Source: Scolanthus callimorphus (lineage: Eukaryota > Cnidaria > Anthozoa > Actiniaria > Edwardsiidae). Taken from it: a stretch of DNA of 64,000 bases. The DNA is taken from contig CM066918.1 in the NCBI GenBank assembly GCA_033964015.1, positions 25,007,387 to 25,071,386 of the forward strand, given 5' to 3'. Positions 12,626 through 24,500 of the stretch are shown piece after piece. Below the pieces are notes generated by a model. It searched no databases. It was given only the letters and a program-made list of their open reading frames with translations, and was not told the DNA's origin. The stretch's first letter is position 1, and every line of letters starts with the position of its first letter. The translations under genes were made by a program, and so were the position numbers.

Positions 12626-15600
12626 ATGAATCCTGTCCTTTCTTTTCTTGCTTCTTTCGTGGTCCTTATTTTACTGGAAAGCTCACAAGCAAACGGTAAA
12701 TACAATATTTAGATTCATATTTATTATCTAGTTATTGTTGACAACGAATTAATTGGAGCCTAAAGCAAGAAAATAAACTTCTTTAAACTTCTTTTGCTTT
12801 TGCTGAGCTTTCCTATTGTTTCGATGTGGCTTCACTTTGTCCAAAATCGAAAAAGGCGAAAACAAACAATGTAAGATCTAAAACTTCGCTTGCCAATGTT
12901 TGGGACATTGGAATATAGTGCCAAGTATCACCTTTAGTTTGAGCTGAATTGTCAATGTTTATTGTCATGTTTTGATTTATTTGTATCTCCAATTCTTCGT
13001 TAACACACCCCAAGTTCTCTTTTCAAGACTTCATGAAAATATTACCTAACAGAAACCATTTTCTTGTAACCTCCCGAATCATTTTTGCGCATCATTCGAC
13101 AAGAAGGGTACAGTGCTTCAAATTGTGAGATTGTACTTTTAAACTAACTATTTCATCTAAAAAGGACCATCTCTAAAGAAACTTATGAATGGAATGTTTC
13201 TAAGCAAATTAGTTAGTTAAAATAATGAGAGAAAGTCGAAGGTATCGACTTCAAACTAGCCAATTTTTCATCATACGTAAAACACCATGTCGAAATCAAT
13301 ATTGTTTGTTTGAGTTTAGTCGGGAGATAGTTCTACATGCAAAACAGCATACATCCACAAAATTAGGGAGTTCTCCGTCTTTAGAAAATCATCGATGTCT
13401 ACCATGTATCAAAACGTCAAGAACATTATTGAGTTAACTTGCGAAATGTAACTTAGTATCTTGGCTCACTTGGGTACCAGCAAAAAAAAAGCAGTGCAAA
13501 GCTTGCTAATGAGTACATATATATATAGATGTTGACGAGAACCAGGGGCTCGTGAATACAAATGACAAATCCCTTATCAGGTATCATGTCTTCTCCCGTG
13601 AGTGTAAGAGATGATATCCTTTAGGAGGAGGAGAAGCAATTTCATATCTCTTGATCGCGAAGTTTTTGAAAGCACTTAAACAACGAGAGGCAAAATAGCT
13701 TGCTTGATTAGATTTCAAAATGTTGTTAGTCAGTTTTGCAGATTAAGCCATTCAGATCTCTCTGAGGTGCTGGTCATGATGCCATTAGAATAAAAGGACA
13801 ATAAAAAGAAGATAAAAAGATGGCCGTCATGAAAAGATAATCAGTGACACAAGTCACGGAACTTCTGCAAACGTCCAGGGACACACCTATAAAATTAGGG
13901 GAAAAACCTTAAACCTTCTTATATCATTTTTTAAAAAGATCTCAGGGGACTTTCGCAAGACGATTGATAGACGCGGTTGATTCTGAAAGTTACTTACAAA
14001 GAATTGTTGAAATGCTGCAGGGTAAGGATTGCACAAAAGGTGATTGACATCTAAAGAAACTTCCTAACATGAAACCTAACTCCTGACGTAAGAATGATCA
14101 AAACGGAAAATAAATGTTATCAACTTTCATGGCAGGATCAGTGAGGTGTAATAAGATTTTTTCCTTTTACACGACATAACTATACCCCAATGTTATATTT
14201 ATATGTTTTGGCAAGTATATATTACTTGTACATATTACTCCCTCCCTGCATGAAAGTGTTCAATGCCTCAAACATAGGACGAGCGAAAGAAGATGCAAGC
14301 AACGAAGATGTCCTTTTCATTTTATCAATTTCTTACTTTTCATAGCTCCAAAATTTCCTGAGACGTTTTTCTTTATTTTGAACATTGCAAAGTATTAGCA
14401 AGCACAATTAAAACCTGAAAAAAAAATAGTGTTTTCAAAATGTGCGTTTATGCGGAGGAAACCGTAAAAAGAAATAATAAAAATCTGTCATTCTTATTGG
14501 ATGTTCCATTGTATCGGGCTGACGTGGCAAGAATAAAAATATTTAATCAGTATTAATGTCCAATCCACCCCCCCCCCCCCAAAAAAAATGGGAAATTTAG
14601 CAATTATGGATTCAACATTTACGTCAAAATCCCTTGTCAAACTGGACCTTAAAAAGTGCTGCGAGAAACAACGTTCTAAATTCCTTCTTAAAAGAGTTCA
14701 AAGTTATAGGTGGTATTAACACTTCTAATTAAGGTAAGCTCCCCGTACTCAACCGTCATTACTTTGCCTTGTTTTTTGGTTGACTTGGAGTTTTGCGTTC
14801 AACAAAGGAATTTAATAATCTCGACATAAATACATCCTAGAAAAGAATCCCATGCTATGTCTCTATCTCGCGTGCTGATTGGCTATCTCGCGTGCTGATT
14901 GGCTGAAATCGAGGGAGTTATTTGTGGGAATTACATGGCTGCAAAAGTAGAATTCATTGAAAACACAGGACACTCACGAAATCAAATTTCAACACGACAA
15001 ATTTACAATTTTACATAACACTGTATGAAACGTCTTTTCGTAACGAAGACGCTTTCGCAACCAAGATTTAAGTTGCATTTTCCTGAAATTGAAACAGTTT
15101 GGCAATGGCTTCCTTGGCGCCTTTTTTTGTAAATTATTAAATCATTAAATTATTAAATCGGCATGGGATTGCAGAAAGATGCGAAGACGCCCTAGATGAA
15201 CAGACTTCCCTTTGCAAGAGATGGATGGTCAATGAGCTGTGTAACAACAGGAGAGTACAAACTGTTTGCGCAAGGTCATGCATGCTATGCGGAAACAAAG
15301 GTAGGTACAGCCATATTACTGAATCTACACAGCATTTAATAGCGGAGCTCCTCAGCGGCCAAAGGAGCACCATAGGTATCGCAGGAAAAATACAATAGCT
15401 TTAAGTATAACTCAGATATACGATCGACTTCGCTTTTCATGGTTCATCGGTATTCTCATGAGTACAAATATCACAGGCAACCCCAAAACCTCATTTTGGC
15501 GGGAAATACGATGCGCCTGTAACTGGGAGCTCCGCTTTTAGCCAGTGGCTAAATCTATATATTATGCGTTCTTGGGTACAACTACATGATTGAACCACAG

Positions 15601-18249
15601 GGCTCACGTGGAAATACCGAATCAGGAGTGATTGTCTTGTTTCCTTCCCTAGGGTTTAAGGTTACCGAGAACCTTCGCGCACGTCCTCGGAAAAAAAATA
15701 CTAGTCCTTAGTTTAACCAAAACATGTCAACCTATATATCGTTGGAAAGCTTATAGAATGGACTAGCGGGCTATGGCAAAAAGAAGTAACTATTTAATAA
15801 ATACAATTTTTTTGAAGGTTTTATAAAAAAATTTGAGTGTGACATTTTCAAGAGCTATCGCTGCAGAACTGCTAGCTTGACCTTGACTCCCAAGAAAAAC
15901 ATTTTTTTAATCCTTAAAGGCGTTTCTCAAAAACCGTGTCTGCATTTTTTGAAATTTTGTTTAGTTCAAAAGTTATGAATTTGTTAAATTTTTAGAGCTA
16001 GAAAATTCTATAAAATTTGACGTTGGAAATTTAAAAGTTCCATAACTTTAGAACTAAGCAAAATTTTAAAAAACGCAGACACGGTTTTTGACAAACACCT
16101 TTAAGGATTAAAACAATGTGTTACTTGGGAGTCAAGGTCAAGCAGTTCTGCAGGGGTAGCTCCATAAAACCTTTTAAAAAAACTGTTAAAAAATGATATA
16201 TTTGTTTAAAAATGACTTCTTTTAGCGATAGCCCGCTAGTCCATTCAATAAGCTTTCCAACGATATATAGGTTGACATGTTTTGGTTAAACTAAGGAGTT
16301 GTATGATTTTTTTTTCCGAGGACGTGCGCGAAGGTTCTCAGTAACCTTAAGAGCCCTTTTCGAGTATGAAACCCAAAGGTGTTATCTCTCGTTGGGACGA
16401 GTGTAGTTCGCATTAGGAGACTGTCACATGAACTAATAAAAATGTATGTTTATTGTTAGCACAAACACAGAAAATATTTAGCAATTTCTTTCCCTGACTG
16501 CGCTATTAATCCCCGATGTCTCTGTGGGAGGAGCGTTTTTGATTGACCAAAATGCCCCGCAGAGAATTTCTGCAGAAGAATCATGGTAGAAGACCCCATG
16601 GTAGAAGAATGGTAAGTGTTCGGATTTCCCATGGCTATCCATGTGAATTCCGAACACTTCCTATGCATGTGCCTTGGGAAATTCAGCTTTTCCCATGGAT
16701 GGGTTTCTGCAGAAATTCCCTATGTGGCGCGCGCTCGTTCGGCACAGATAGCACACAATAACATAAGGATTCAAATGCTTCCACGTGCTACAATCAAGAA
16801 AGTGCTGTCGTTTTTATGGCAAATCCGCGCGGGCTGCCTGTGGTATTCAAATCGTGTCTCAGGCCCCTCGGCGGGGGGCAAAACAAAATGGCAACCAAAG
16901 AGATCGATGTTTCTCGAGTATCTGCAAGTTTTGGTAAATTTTCCTGCTTTTTTCGCTAAATACGAGGAAAAGTACTTACAGACTTTCCAAAAAGGTAAGG
17001 GGAAATTTCCTAATAAGAAAGTTTTGCAACGTCGGCAAAACGACAGTTTTTGGCAAAATTTTCTTGATATGTTCATTGCAAGTAAGATCCATACCTAGTC
17101 GCTTTAGTAGAAAGGTCGAGGAACACACTCAGTCGGTTGTGGTTCTTTTTCTCGTCCACAGTCAATGACGACCACGCGAAACCGGTTTACGAGGGATGTT
17201 TCCGAGCTACACGTGCCGCAGGATTCAGAGTGGTATTTGTGCGGGGTCAGATGAGTGCGCAGTCATGCGCAGATGGATGCAAAAAGCGAAGCTACAAGTA
17301 CGCGGCGTTACAAAATGGAATGTTCTGTATGTGTGGAGATGATCACAGCAAAATGGCGCCGGTAAATAAGAGGAACGGATGCAGTAAACGGTGTGCTGGA
17401 ACAAACGATGAATGTGGTGGATCGTTTACGAACTCGGTCTACAGAATAGGTAAAGTCATAGGCGCGGTAAGCTACACATTTACATACATAGCAAAGTAGT
17501 GAGTTTTCACCTTGATAAAGTCTGATCCAGTGCTCAGAACCTTTTACTAAACGTTTAGACCTAATTTAAATAACACTGGAGTAATCGAAACCCAACTTTA
17601 AGTCGCCTTTATGATTCACATTATCAAGACTTGGCGTCCCAAAATCAATAAGGAATAGATGACAGAAAATGACAAAACAGACGGATTTACGTCTGTTTTG
17701 TCCTTTTGTGGCACTATCCAGAAAGCGGTTGCTTTGGAAATTGGTCATTGAGCACTTTGTTTGTTGGTCACTCAAGCTGGGATGTTTTTGTGCTGTCGAT
17801 GTACTGAATAATAAAACCATTATCGTCAGACGATGTCCTGCGCAATTTCGCAAGATAAATGGTTAAGTGATCACGTGATCACTAAACACAGCTGCGTTTA
17901 GTTCACAATATGATTGGTTGAGAGAAATAAGCGACCAAAGAGAACAAATAACTTTCGCGACACTTATCTTAAACCCATTCTAATTCAACAAAAGGTCAAA
18001 TAATAAAAACGTTTCCCACTCTCTTGATTTTAACTAACTCAATACTTCTATTTCGTCACAGCCCCCAAGAAACGATATCTGGACGTTGACGCCGTAGCAG
18101 AGTTAATCCTTGGAAAGGACATGGTGGATGCTTTGAAGAAGAGGACGCCCAAAACCAAAAACGAGCCCATCCCGTTGTACTTACCCAAGAAACGTGACTG
18201 GAATTTCGATAGCTGGCTGAGAAAATTCGTCGAAAGCCGTAATCCATAA
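12626..18249 (+). CDS. Small secreted WSC-domain protein, three exons
   Basis: Predicted exons are 12626-12695, 17162-17449 and 18062-18249, all joined in phase 1 with GT-AG borders. They total 546 nt, or 181 residues. Exon 1 encodes a signal peptide (MNPVLSFLASFVV, a hydrophobic core, then SSQANG). Exon 2 is a WSC domain with eight cysteines, as is usual for the family, and motifs GCF, SCADGC, MFCMCGDD and ECGG. WSC domains bind carbohydrate in sensors, polycystins and oxidases. Exon 3 is a lysine-rich tail ending ...FVESRNP, unlike any domain I know. The protein is probably secreted, as no membrane segment follows the signal peptide. The 4.4 kb first intron is long, so the link to exon 1 is the weakest part; its matching phase and lone signal peptide support it. 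A candidate polyadenylation hexamer lies near 18713. Confidence 0.65.
15341..15565 (+). mobile_element. MITE bounded by AGCGGAGCTCC repeats, copy 1
   Basis: Starts AGCGGAGCTCC and has the inverted GGGAGCTCCGCT near its end, followed by TTTAGCCAGTGGCTAAATC. The body (GAGCACCATAGGTATCGCAG onward) matches the reverse complement of 53011-53240 at high identity. It is non-coding and lies in the first intron of the WSC gene. Confidence 0.7.
15660..16346. mobile_element. 687-bp foldback element flanked by TTAA
   Basis: The element is an almost full-length palindrome centred near 16000. The left arm starts GGTTACCGAGAACCTTCGCG and the right arm ends with the near-perfect complement, finishing GTAACC. 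Both arms carry the same inner blocks (CCTATATATCGTTGGAAAGC; AAAACCGTGTCTGC). TTAA sits exactly outside each end (15656-15659 and 16347-16350), the duplication typical of piggyBac-type insertion. It has no coding capacity. Confidence 0.8.
16560..16722. mobile_element. Palindromic MITE with CCATGG motifs, copy 1
   Basis: The ends form inverted repeats: TTTCTGCAGAA near the left, and CCATGGATGGGTTTCTGCAG followed by AAATTCCC on the right. TTTCCCATGGCT and CCTTGGGAAATTCAGC lie inside. A second copy is at 21937-22098. The open frames across it are shadows. Confidence 0.65.
16780..17000 (+). repeat. Dispersed repeat, copy 2
   Basis: Diverged copy of 11300-11545 (shared AACAAAATGGCAACCAAAG, then GCAAGTTTTGGTAAATTTTC). 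It lies 160 bp upstream of the WSC exon and should not be read as part of that gene. Confidence 0.6.
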
Positions 18250-20656
18250 TGGACAAGGATCTCGTCTTCCCTAAATTTCATCTGAATAGTTACAATAGAT
18301 TAGGTTTGTTGCACTGGAGTAATCATTGCTATTGCATGGACACTATTACCAAGTGAAAATTAGGTAGAGATAGCCTCCCCACGCACGTTTTTTTTGCATA
18401 TCACTAGCATAGAGTATGGGATACTCATCATACTTAATTTTCTTTTGCGCAACCATATTACTTTTAAGGAGGCTTGGAAGAGTTTTTCAGTGATGGTGCA
18501 CTAGAAAGTTATTTGCAGTATATTTTTCCTTGTTGTTCTACCAGTCAATCTGATCCTCCGATATGATAATACTGGTGAGTATGTGGTGCAAATGCAGCAC
18601 AGATTATGACGAGAAAAGTATCCATAGCAACGCACGACACTTGAACATTCCGCGGTAATTTTTTCTCAAAATCGCAACTAATGAGCGCGATAAAGAGTAG
18701 TTTCATTAAGTTCAAAATAAATAAAATTATCCGTAGAAACATGCACGCGTCAGCAAAACATGTTATTCTTAAATATCTTTTTTTGATTTCCGATAAAATT
18801 CGCCAAAAAATTAACAACAGCTCAAACTGATAACAATTAAAAATCTATCCAAATTTTAAAAAAAATAACATGACCTGCGCCAAGCGCCTACTGCGCAAGC
18901 GCCAACCGTTAGATACAATGGACATTGGCAAGCGCACGCGATGAAAACTATTTCGAGCCTCCTTAAGTAACAAGTTGGCACAGGAATCATTGTTTTTGGG
19001 TCATGTCTGAAAATAGTTACTCAAACAGCTTTTGGGTGTGGTCGCATGTAACGTATTTGTATTTGTCCTAGATGGGACACCACTTCTAAATTCTTGTTTA
19101 TCGTATGGCCATGGCCACGTTTATCTTTATTTTGTTCTTAGCACATCAGGATAATAAACGGAGGTTAATAAAACAGTTTTTGTGCCGTTAAAGAGGTATT
19201 GTTTTGAGAAAGAGATGGTAGCGACGTAAAAGTCTAGCGATCAGAACAAGACAAATGCGTCCTACCAAGCTACAATCTTGGACAAAAGGGTAGAGAAAAT
19301 GTTAAAAATCACTTATCAATTGAATTTTCGACCAACATAGTGCCATGTTTATCCCCCCTCTCCCTCACATCAATGTTGGTTATGAAGAGCGCACATCCCT
19401 CGACACTTTCTCGAACATTGCTTTGGGGGGAGGGGGAGGTGAAATGACAGGAGGAAAGCGAAAAAAGGAGCGATTCCAGTAATTTTCTCTTGCCGTACAG
19501 GTTTCGTCCAAGATTGTAGCTATAACCCTGGCATGTAAACAACGATGCACATTTGGTGGAAAGTTGGGATCCGTGATGCAATGTGGCAAATAACCGACGA
19601 GTTAATATCGACCAGCTGACGCGACGACCGACGCGACCACAATAACTATTCACAGCCGAAAGTAAACAGACGCCACTATCCCCAAGGGATCTCCGAGAGG
19701 GACTCGCGCTGAATGGAGCCGTTATTTTTTATCGTCCCAAAACAAGCCATGCTTACAAACTGCCTTCTTATTTTGTAATGAGAAAGTTCAAATATTACCA
19801 TCGTCACATTCTCGAACATTTTATTTTGCAAATCGTGAGCGCAGTAGATGGGTGGCGTCTAAAAATATTACATACGGTACTTGTTTCCAGGTTCAGGGTG
19901 AACCGAATGATTTTACCCAAGATGGCGGGACCAATAGAAGATTGGCCTTGCTAGTAGGCTATTTTGTTTGTGGTACGATGGTTATGGCTTGCCTGTGGCG
20001 CGAACTTGTTTATATGGGGTTCCTGTGGAATGCGGAGAGCTCTACAAGAATCGACTCTATGGAAACAAGCGCACGCGCGCCACAGGAAACCCGCGTATGT
20101 AAAAAATTAAAAAAGTTGTCGTGCGCAATTATACATACACCCGCGCGCAGGGATACAAAAGACAAACATTCTGTATTTTAGGAAACAAAGAGAGCCTGTA
20201 GGCAGGCTAGAAGATTCCTCATCTTGTAAAATATACAAAAGACGCCGAGACTGAATCTGCCGTAACACCGATACAGGCACAGTCAGAAGCAACATCGTTT
20301 ACATAGATTTTTAATATTTGAACGAATGGAAATTTATCAGTTGAATCACAAAACTGCTTTAATAATAATTAGGTAACCACAATCAATGACTTTCAAAACA
20401 CATCCATGCATCCCTAATTTCAGTATCTTTAAATTAATTAAAATAGCATTTACTAAAACCAAAACCCTTACTTACAATAACAACGCAGAGAAATACCAAA
20501 TCCACGAGGAAGAGAAATATCCCCCAAAGTGAGAGGAAAATACTATAACACACGGTTGAGTTGCAAGGAAAATCTTTCACTACCAATTATTTTGTGGCAA
20601 TTGATATTTTTTTCCCACCGTAAGAGGAAAATAGCTTTGATTTAAAGAAAAAATAT

Positions 20657-21046
20657 AATAGACCTTTCCGAAGTTTTTCTTATTTCCACAGGAAGCAACG
20701 GAGAAACAATCCATCACTATAGCTGGATAGAGCAGCCTAAAATTAGTAAAATGCGAAAGTTTGAGAGGAAAATCTTTTGAAATAATGAAGAAATGGCAAG
20801 GTAAAGTTCGCGATTTTAATACCGATTCGTTCGGCAAACGAGAAATCTTGCATACCGATGATGCAAACTTTGGAGGCTTGGTCGCAAATCCTATACGAAC
20901 GTACACAAATTCGAGAAATTTGCCAGAAGATTTTCCTCTGAAACTTTCCAATTTTACTAATTTTGGGCTGCTCTTTCCAGCTATGGTGAGGGATTTTTTC
21001 TCCGTGGCCTCCTGTGGAAATAAGAAAAACTTCGGAAAGGTCTATT
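20657..21046. mobile_element. 390-bp foldback element
   Basis: Inverted arms of roughly 120 bp (20657-20780 and 20928-21046) begin AATAGACCTTTCCGAAG and match closely, sharing TTTTTCTTATTTCCACAGGA and GAGGAAAATCTT. Open frames on both strands across it are products of the palindrome. No target duplication is clear beyond AT-rich flanks. Confidence 0.75.
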
Positions 21047-21531
21047 GTAAGTGGTAAGACGTATATAATTTGAGAGCGCTGTTTTCAAGACACATTTCTC
21101 GTTTTGATGCACTACAGAATGTGTTTTCCGCAGATAAAAGTCACTTGTCTAATCATGTCGTCGGAAAGAAGTATTTATAAACCTCCTTAATGCGAAAACC
21201 TCAAATCTATATCAGTTGAAAGCACCGACCTAATGAAGACTGCAAAACCTTCCTTTCGGCATCGCGTAGAAGTCCATGGAGACAAAAAAGAAAGAACGAA
21301 AAGAACCAGGAAGAAAAACTGAAGCGAACGAACGACAAAGGAGGGTAAAAAACGCGTCCAGCCAAAATGAGACTGAAGCGACCGGAAGTCCTAGACCCTG
21401 TTCTTCCTCTCGTCCCAGTCCCAATCTCGCTAACCGTGCTTTTTGTTGAGACCTCTGCGCTTGTACTGTTTTTAGTAAATACTTATAGTTTTTTTTATGA
21501 TCTTTCGCGATATGTAAGAGCTGTTTTGTAG

Positions 21532-21537
21532 TTTATT
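21532..21537 (-). terminator. Candidate polyadenylation signal of MAT copy 1
   Basis: AATAAA on the minus strand, about 39 nt beyond the stop codon of the minus-strand MAT gene. The spacing would give a very short 3' UTR. Confidence 0.4.
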
Positions 21538-21575
21538 TATCTACCTACCTACATTGTAGCTATGTTGGAGTGTTT

Positions 21576-24500
21576 TTAAGTCTCGAATTTGTCGTGTTCC
21601 TTGATATGGGAGTCGTGCCATTCGGGTTTCTTGATGTATTTGAGCGGTTTGGGTACCTCCCATGGAAAGCCTGGCTTGAAGTGACCATACAGACAAGTGC
21701 TCTGGAATATGGGCTTCTTAAGGTCAAGGTCCCTGAAAAAAGAAAAGGCTACTTTCAGGCGCTTTAAAGCCGATTTTAACGCGCCGATTTGTCGGGACGA
21801 TTGTCAGACGGTGCATTCACACGCTGCGATTTGTCGGGCCTCTGAAAGAGAGATTTGTCATATTTTGTCACAAATCCAAAATGGCGGCCACGCGACAGTA
21901 GAGTCGGATTTCTCGACCTAAAAATTGCTCTCCAACTTCTGCAGAAATTCATCAATGGGAAAAGCTAAATTTCCCATGGTAGAAAAATGGGAAGTGTCCG
22001 GCTTTCCCATGGCTCTCATGTGAATTGCAAACACTTCCCATGCGTGCGCCATGGGAAATTCAGCGTTTCCCATGGATGAGTTTCTGAAGAAATTCCTTGT
22101 GTATGTGGCCCGGGGGGGGGACTCCCAATATTTTAGACGGGGGTGCTCGTCGGGAAAATTGATTTTGACCCTAAGGGATAGCAAAATGGGTGTGGCAAAC
22201 AGAAAATTTACCCCTAAAAGAGAGCAAATTTGGCGTGGCGACCGCCGAATTTACCCCTAAAAGATAGCAAATTTTAGGGTTTTCAACCAAGTTTCCTTTG
22301 TAAATATCGGTTCTGGTGTCAGTACCAATATATTTCTGGGCAAGGATTGGTCTGAGACTCCCCTAAGGGATAGGGCTGATTTTAAACACCCCTAAGAGAT
22401 AGCACGTCTGTCAATTTTATACCCTAAGGGATAGGACGAGCACCCCCGTCTGAAAATATGGGGAGTCCCCCCCCCGGGGTATGTGGCCAGTCACATACTC
22501 ACCTGACAATGACTCCTGGCCTCAAGTCAAAGTTGTGCTTGATGATCGCCAGGAGTTCCTCCTCAGGTCTGTACCCCGTGCCGTAAGTGAACACGGAGAT
22601 CGACAGAGGCTCTGCCACCCCTATAGCGTAGGAGAGCTGGACTAGAACACGGTGGCAGAGCTTGGCAGCGACTAGCGACTTGGCGATCCAACGGGCAGCA
22701 TAAGCAGCAGATCGATCAACCTGGGGAAATATAGGATAAGGTAAATCGACTACAGCAGGCATATAGCAGATTTTATATAGCAGATTACATATAGCAGATT
22801 TCATATAGCAGATTTCATAGAGCAGATTTCGCGCTGTGACCGTGACGGTGCCGCGACTACGATTTTATTCCGTATCTACAGCAGGGCAGATTCCGTGCCG
22901 CTACCACGACCGTGCCGCGCCGTGTCACGGCACTTTCATACGAAATCTGGTATCTGCGTCCCCGCCCTAAAGCTACGGCTAAACTAGGACATGTAGCGCG
23001 CAACATTTGTATCCTGCATGTTTCCCCGAGTGGCTAAACTAGGAAACATCGCACGCGTATCTCGGAAACACAAAATGTTTCTTGTCGGCGAAGAAACACT
23101 TTTTGTGTCCTGTCTACAAAATTTGTCGTGCGCAACAATGTTTCTCGCGTGGCTAAATTTCAAAACACGAAGGAAACATGCGTCCGGCTACAATGCTGCG
23201 TGCTACACGTGTCGTAGCTAAATCTCGTAAAGAGAGCCCGTTATCTTTTGGCCAACGACAAGATTCGGGGCTCTGGGGGAATAGAATTTTAAAAAACCCA
23301 TATTCTGGGTACGTTTCCGGTTAGAAAGGATGTATGAAAGTTCGTTACGGTTCTGGACTTACCACGCATGCTCACAAATCGGATTCACCCACAGCCCCGA
23401 ATCTTGCCGCTGGCCAAAAACTGACGGGCTCTGGCTACGAGTTTAGCCAGTTCTTTAGGAAAGGTCATGGCCAGAAGTGATAACTCAGAAGGCTTCACGG
23501 TAGAACGAACCTACATATGCCATGTTATCCCATGTAGCTTCGTTCTATTGTTTATGCCTATGAAATATTAATCACCTCCACTGTGAGTATCCCATCTAGC
23601 CACGACCTTTAGGAAAACGGAAAAGATGGCGCTGCATGCACCAGACGAGGCAACCGCGATCTGATAAAATATGATGTCCAGAATCATGGTCATCCCTTCC
23701 TTCCCTTGCGTATACGCGTTGTTTTCCTGGTTGCCGCAATGGTATCATTAACTTCTTTAGAGCTAGATCATTCACATTCGCACGTGCACACATCACGTGC
23801 GCGGCTATGACGCAAAATCCCAACTTCCATATAAGGAAGTCGCCATAGCAACAAAATTCGTACTTCGAATTGTTCGCAGTGCGGCTAGGAGATATTCTCT
23901 TAGTTTTCTCAGAATTTCATTAATTTTTCAAAAGTTCAATATATTTTCGCAATGAAAGCAACAATTATTATTGCTATTTTGGTACTGTGCATGCCGCTTG
24001 CCCCTCAGGTTGGCGAATCGTTGAAAAACACGGGTAAGTGGACGAGAAAGGTGTGCGAATTCCATCGAAAAAATTAACACAGCATCAACTCATGCAATCT
24101 TGTTTCATTTGATTTCCCCAGGTGTTTCAGCCCCCCAAGTTCCCGCCGCCAGAACCGTTCAGATTCTTACTCCAAATGCGAGTCTAGTTATCCAGTGCAG
24201 TACACCTGCAATGCCGAATGGTTTCCTAAAACTTCTATTCAATCCAACCTACAGTTTGACCCAAATAAAAGCATTTAAAGACATCTCCGCCCACCCGTCC
24301 GTACTTCGCTACGGACAGACATTTGTAGTTTATCCGTTATCCGAAAAGAATTCGGGAATTTATACGTGCGTCGGATACCACCCAAGGATCAAGAACAGTG
24401 GAACATTTATGACTATTGAGGCGGAAGTTTACATAAGAAAAGGTACTTAAGTTTACCTTGTCTCCAAGAAATAACCACGCAGGATAACCAGGATGCATCG

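Larger units (their letters stand above)
18250..21575. other. Interval between convergent WSC and MAT genes
   Basis: No gene is supported. An inverted pair GCTACAATCTTGGACAAAA (about 19269) and TTTCGTCCAAGATTGTAGC (about 19500) suggests a roughly 250 bp foldback remnant. A clear foldback element is annotated at 20657-21046. The frame at 21230-21424 lies in the 3' flank of the MAT gene and is not convincing. Confidence 0.45.

Noticed and set aside
16616..17098. 160-residue frame before the WSC exon
   Set aside because: It crosses a palindromic MITE and a dispersed repeat found elsewhere in the window.
20580..21057. Frames of 98-123 residues on both strands
   Set aside because: They are mirror products of the foldback element at 20657-21046.
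22499..22804. 101-residue frame as a separate small gene
   Set aside because: It is exon 6 of MAT copy 1 read through into its flanking introns.
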